Assembly: GCF_025060755.1 (NCBI RefSeq)
Contig: NZ_JANYUY010000006.1
Span: 124,001-188,000 of the forward strand
Length of the DNA: 64,000 nucleotides
Origin: Paenibacillus doosanensis
GTDB taxonomy: Bacteria > Bacillota > Bacilli > Paenibacillales > NBRC-103111
Reading direction: 5' to 3'
This document shows, piece by piece, positions 63,720-64,000 of this stretch. Under the pieces are notes generated by a model that saw only the letters and a program-made list of their open reading frames with translations, searched no databases and was not told the DNA's origin. Positions within the stretch are counted from its first letter, which is position 1. Every line of letters starts with the position of its first letter. The translations under genes and the position numbers were made by a program.

Positions 63720-64000
63720 TTACCCCTTTTTGGCGCCTCCGATCATATCGACGAAGAAGTTTTTGATCGCCCGGAAAAACAAGCGGAACCAGCTTCCCTT
63801 CTCCTCGTCATTAGCCGCTACTAATTTAATAGTATACGGTTTATTTTCAAAAGTAACCGTCATGGTGCCAACTTCTTGGCCCTTCGTAATCGGAGCGACC
63901 AAATCGGATCTGCCTTCTGCCGTTTTTACGAATGCCGTATCCGGCGTACCTTTTTTAACGAGCAATGACAAGCTTTCGCCTGTAACTACAGGAATCTCTG
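63720..64000 (-). CDS. dacA: D-alanyl-D-alanine carboxypeptidase (PBP5 type), C-terminal part only
   Basis: The last 93 or so residues of a frame open to the window edge. It shows the PBP5 C-terminal beta domain (DLVAPITKGQEVGTMTVT) and a terminal amphipathic helix GSWFRLFFRAIKNFFVDMIG that anchors the protein to the outer membrane leaflet. The catalytic SxxK part is outside the window. Identification rests on this tail and on the dacA-pdxS-pdxT-serS order. Confidence 0.85.
   Translation of the reverse strand, partial: EIPVVTGESLSLLVKKGTPDTAFVKTAEGRSDLVAPITKGQEVGTMTVTFENKPYTIKLVAANDEEKGSWFRLFFRAIKNFFVDMIGGAKKG

Overview
The window reads as a chromosomal segment of a motile, endospore-forming, S-layer-bearing Gram-positive bacterium, most likely Paenibacillus or a close relative. 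It carries sporulation genes (spoIID, spoIIQ, spoIIID, spoIIR, sspP), flagellar genes (flhO, flhP), an SLH-domain exoprotease, and the pyruvylated secondary cell wall polymer (SCWP) enzymes typical of Paenibacillus and Bacillus anthracis. Gene order follows the Bacillus subtilis blocks upp-glyA-ywlG-rpiB-ywlE-mntP-ywlC-spoIIR-prmC-prfA, murA-spoIID-spoIIQ-spoIIID-mbl-flhO-flhP and dacA-pdxS-pdxT-serS-tRNA-Ser. Nearly every gene lies on the minus strand; the exceptions are a Nudix hydrolase, a DCC-family protein and tadA. In B. subtilis dacA-pdxST-serS lie just downstream of dnaA-gyrBA-guaB, so the replication origin is probably beyond the right edge, and the minus strand would be the leading strand.

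Layout from left to right. 1-6.9 kb is an SCWP/teichoic-type polymer cluster: tagO (cut by the window edge), tagA/wecG, csaB, a DUF5693 membrane protein and pgcA. 6.9-8.5 kb holds fabZ, pgsA and an EpuA-like protein. 8.5-16.1 kb holds flhP, flhO, mbl, spoIIID, spoIIQ, spoIID, murA and a DUF1146 protein. 16.1-18.6 kb is a subtilisin-like protease with three SLH domains. 19.2-29.7 kb is an 11-subunit NDH-1 (nuoA-D, H-N; no nuoE/F/G). 30.1-37.6 kb is the F1Fo ATP synthase operon with atpI and atpZ. 37.7-43.8 kb holds wecB/mnaA, upp, a lone trpB, and a glyA-ywlG-rpiB operon under a ZTP riboswitch. 43.8-51.8 kb holds ywlE, mntP, a Nudix gene, the Sua5/YwlC gene, spoIIR, prmC, prfA and ychF. 52-58 kb holds a PilZ gene behind a c-di-GMP-I riboswitch, a DCC protein, a DnaA-box cluster, tadA, an ECF sigma/anti-sigma operon and a DJ-1/PfpI protein. 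58.3-64 kb holds tRNA-Arg, map, sspP with two small companions, tRNA-Ser, serS, pdxT, pdxS and the 3' end of dacA.

Several genes work together. TagO, WecB/MnaA, TagA and CsaB would build and pyruvylate the ManNAc-containing wall polymer that SLH domains bind, and the window also encodes an SLH protein. NDH-1 and ATP synthase are consecutive operons of oxidative phosphorylation. The ZTP riboswitch couples glyA to one-carbon status. The c-di-GMP riboswitch precedes a gene for a c-di-GMP receptor.

The most unusual signal is an interspersed intergenic repeat of about 145-175 bp. It has four near full-length copies (near 19.0, 29.9, 45.8 and 58.2 kb) and one fragment (51.9 kb). All are in the same orientation and mostly sit next to terminators of leftward transcripts. 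The long closing stem varies through A-C/C-A mismatches on the plus strand that become G-U pairs in a minus-strand RNA, suggesting a conserved RNA structure. I do not recognise it as a known family.
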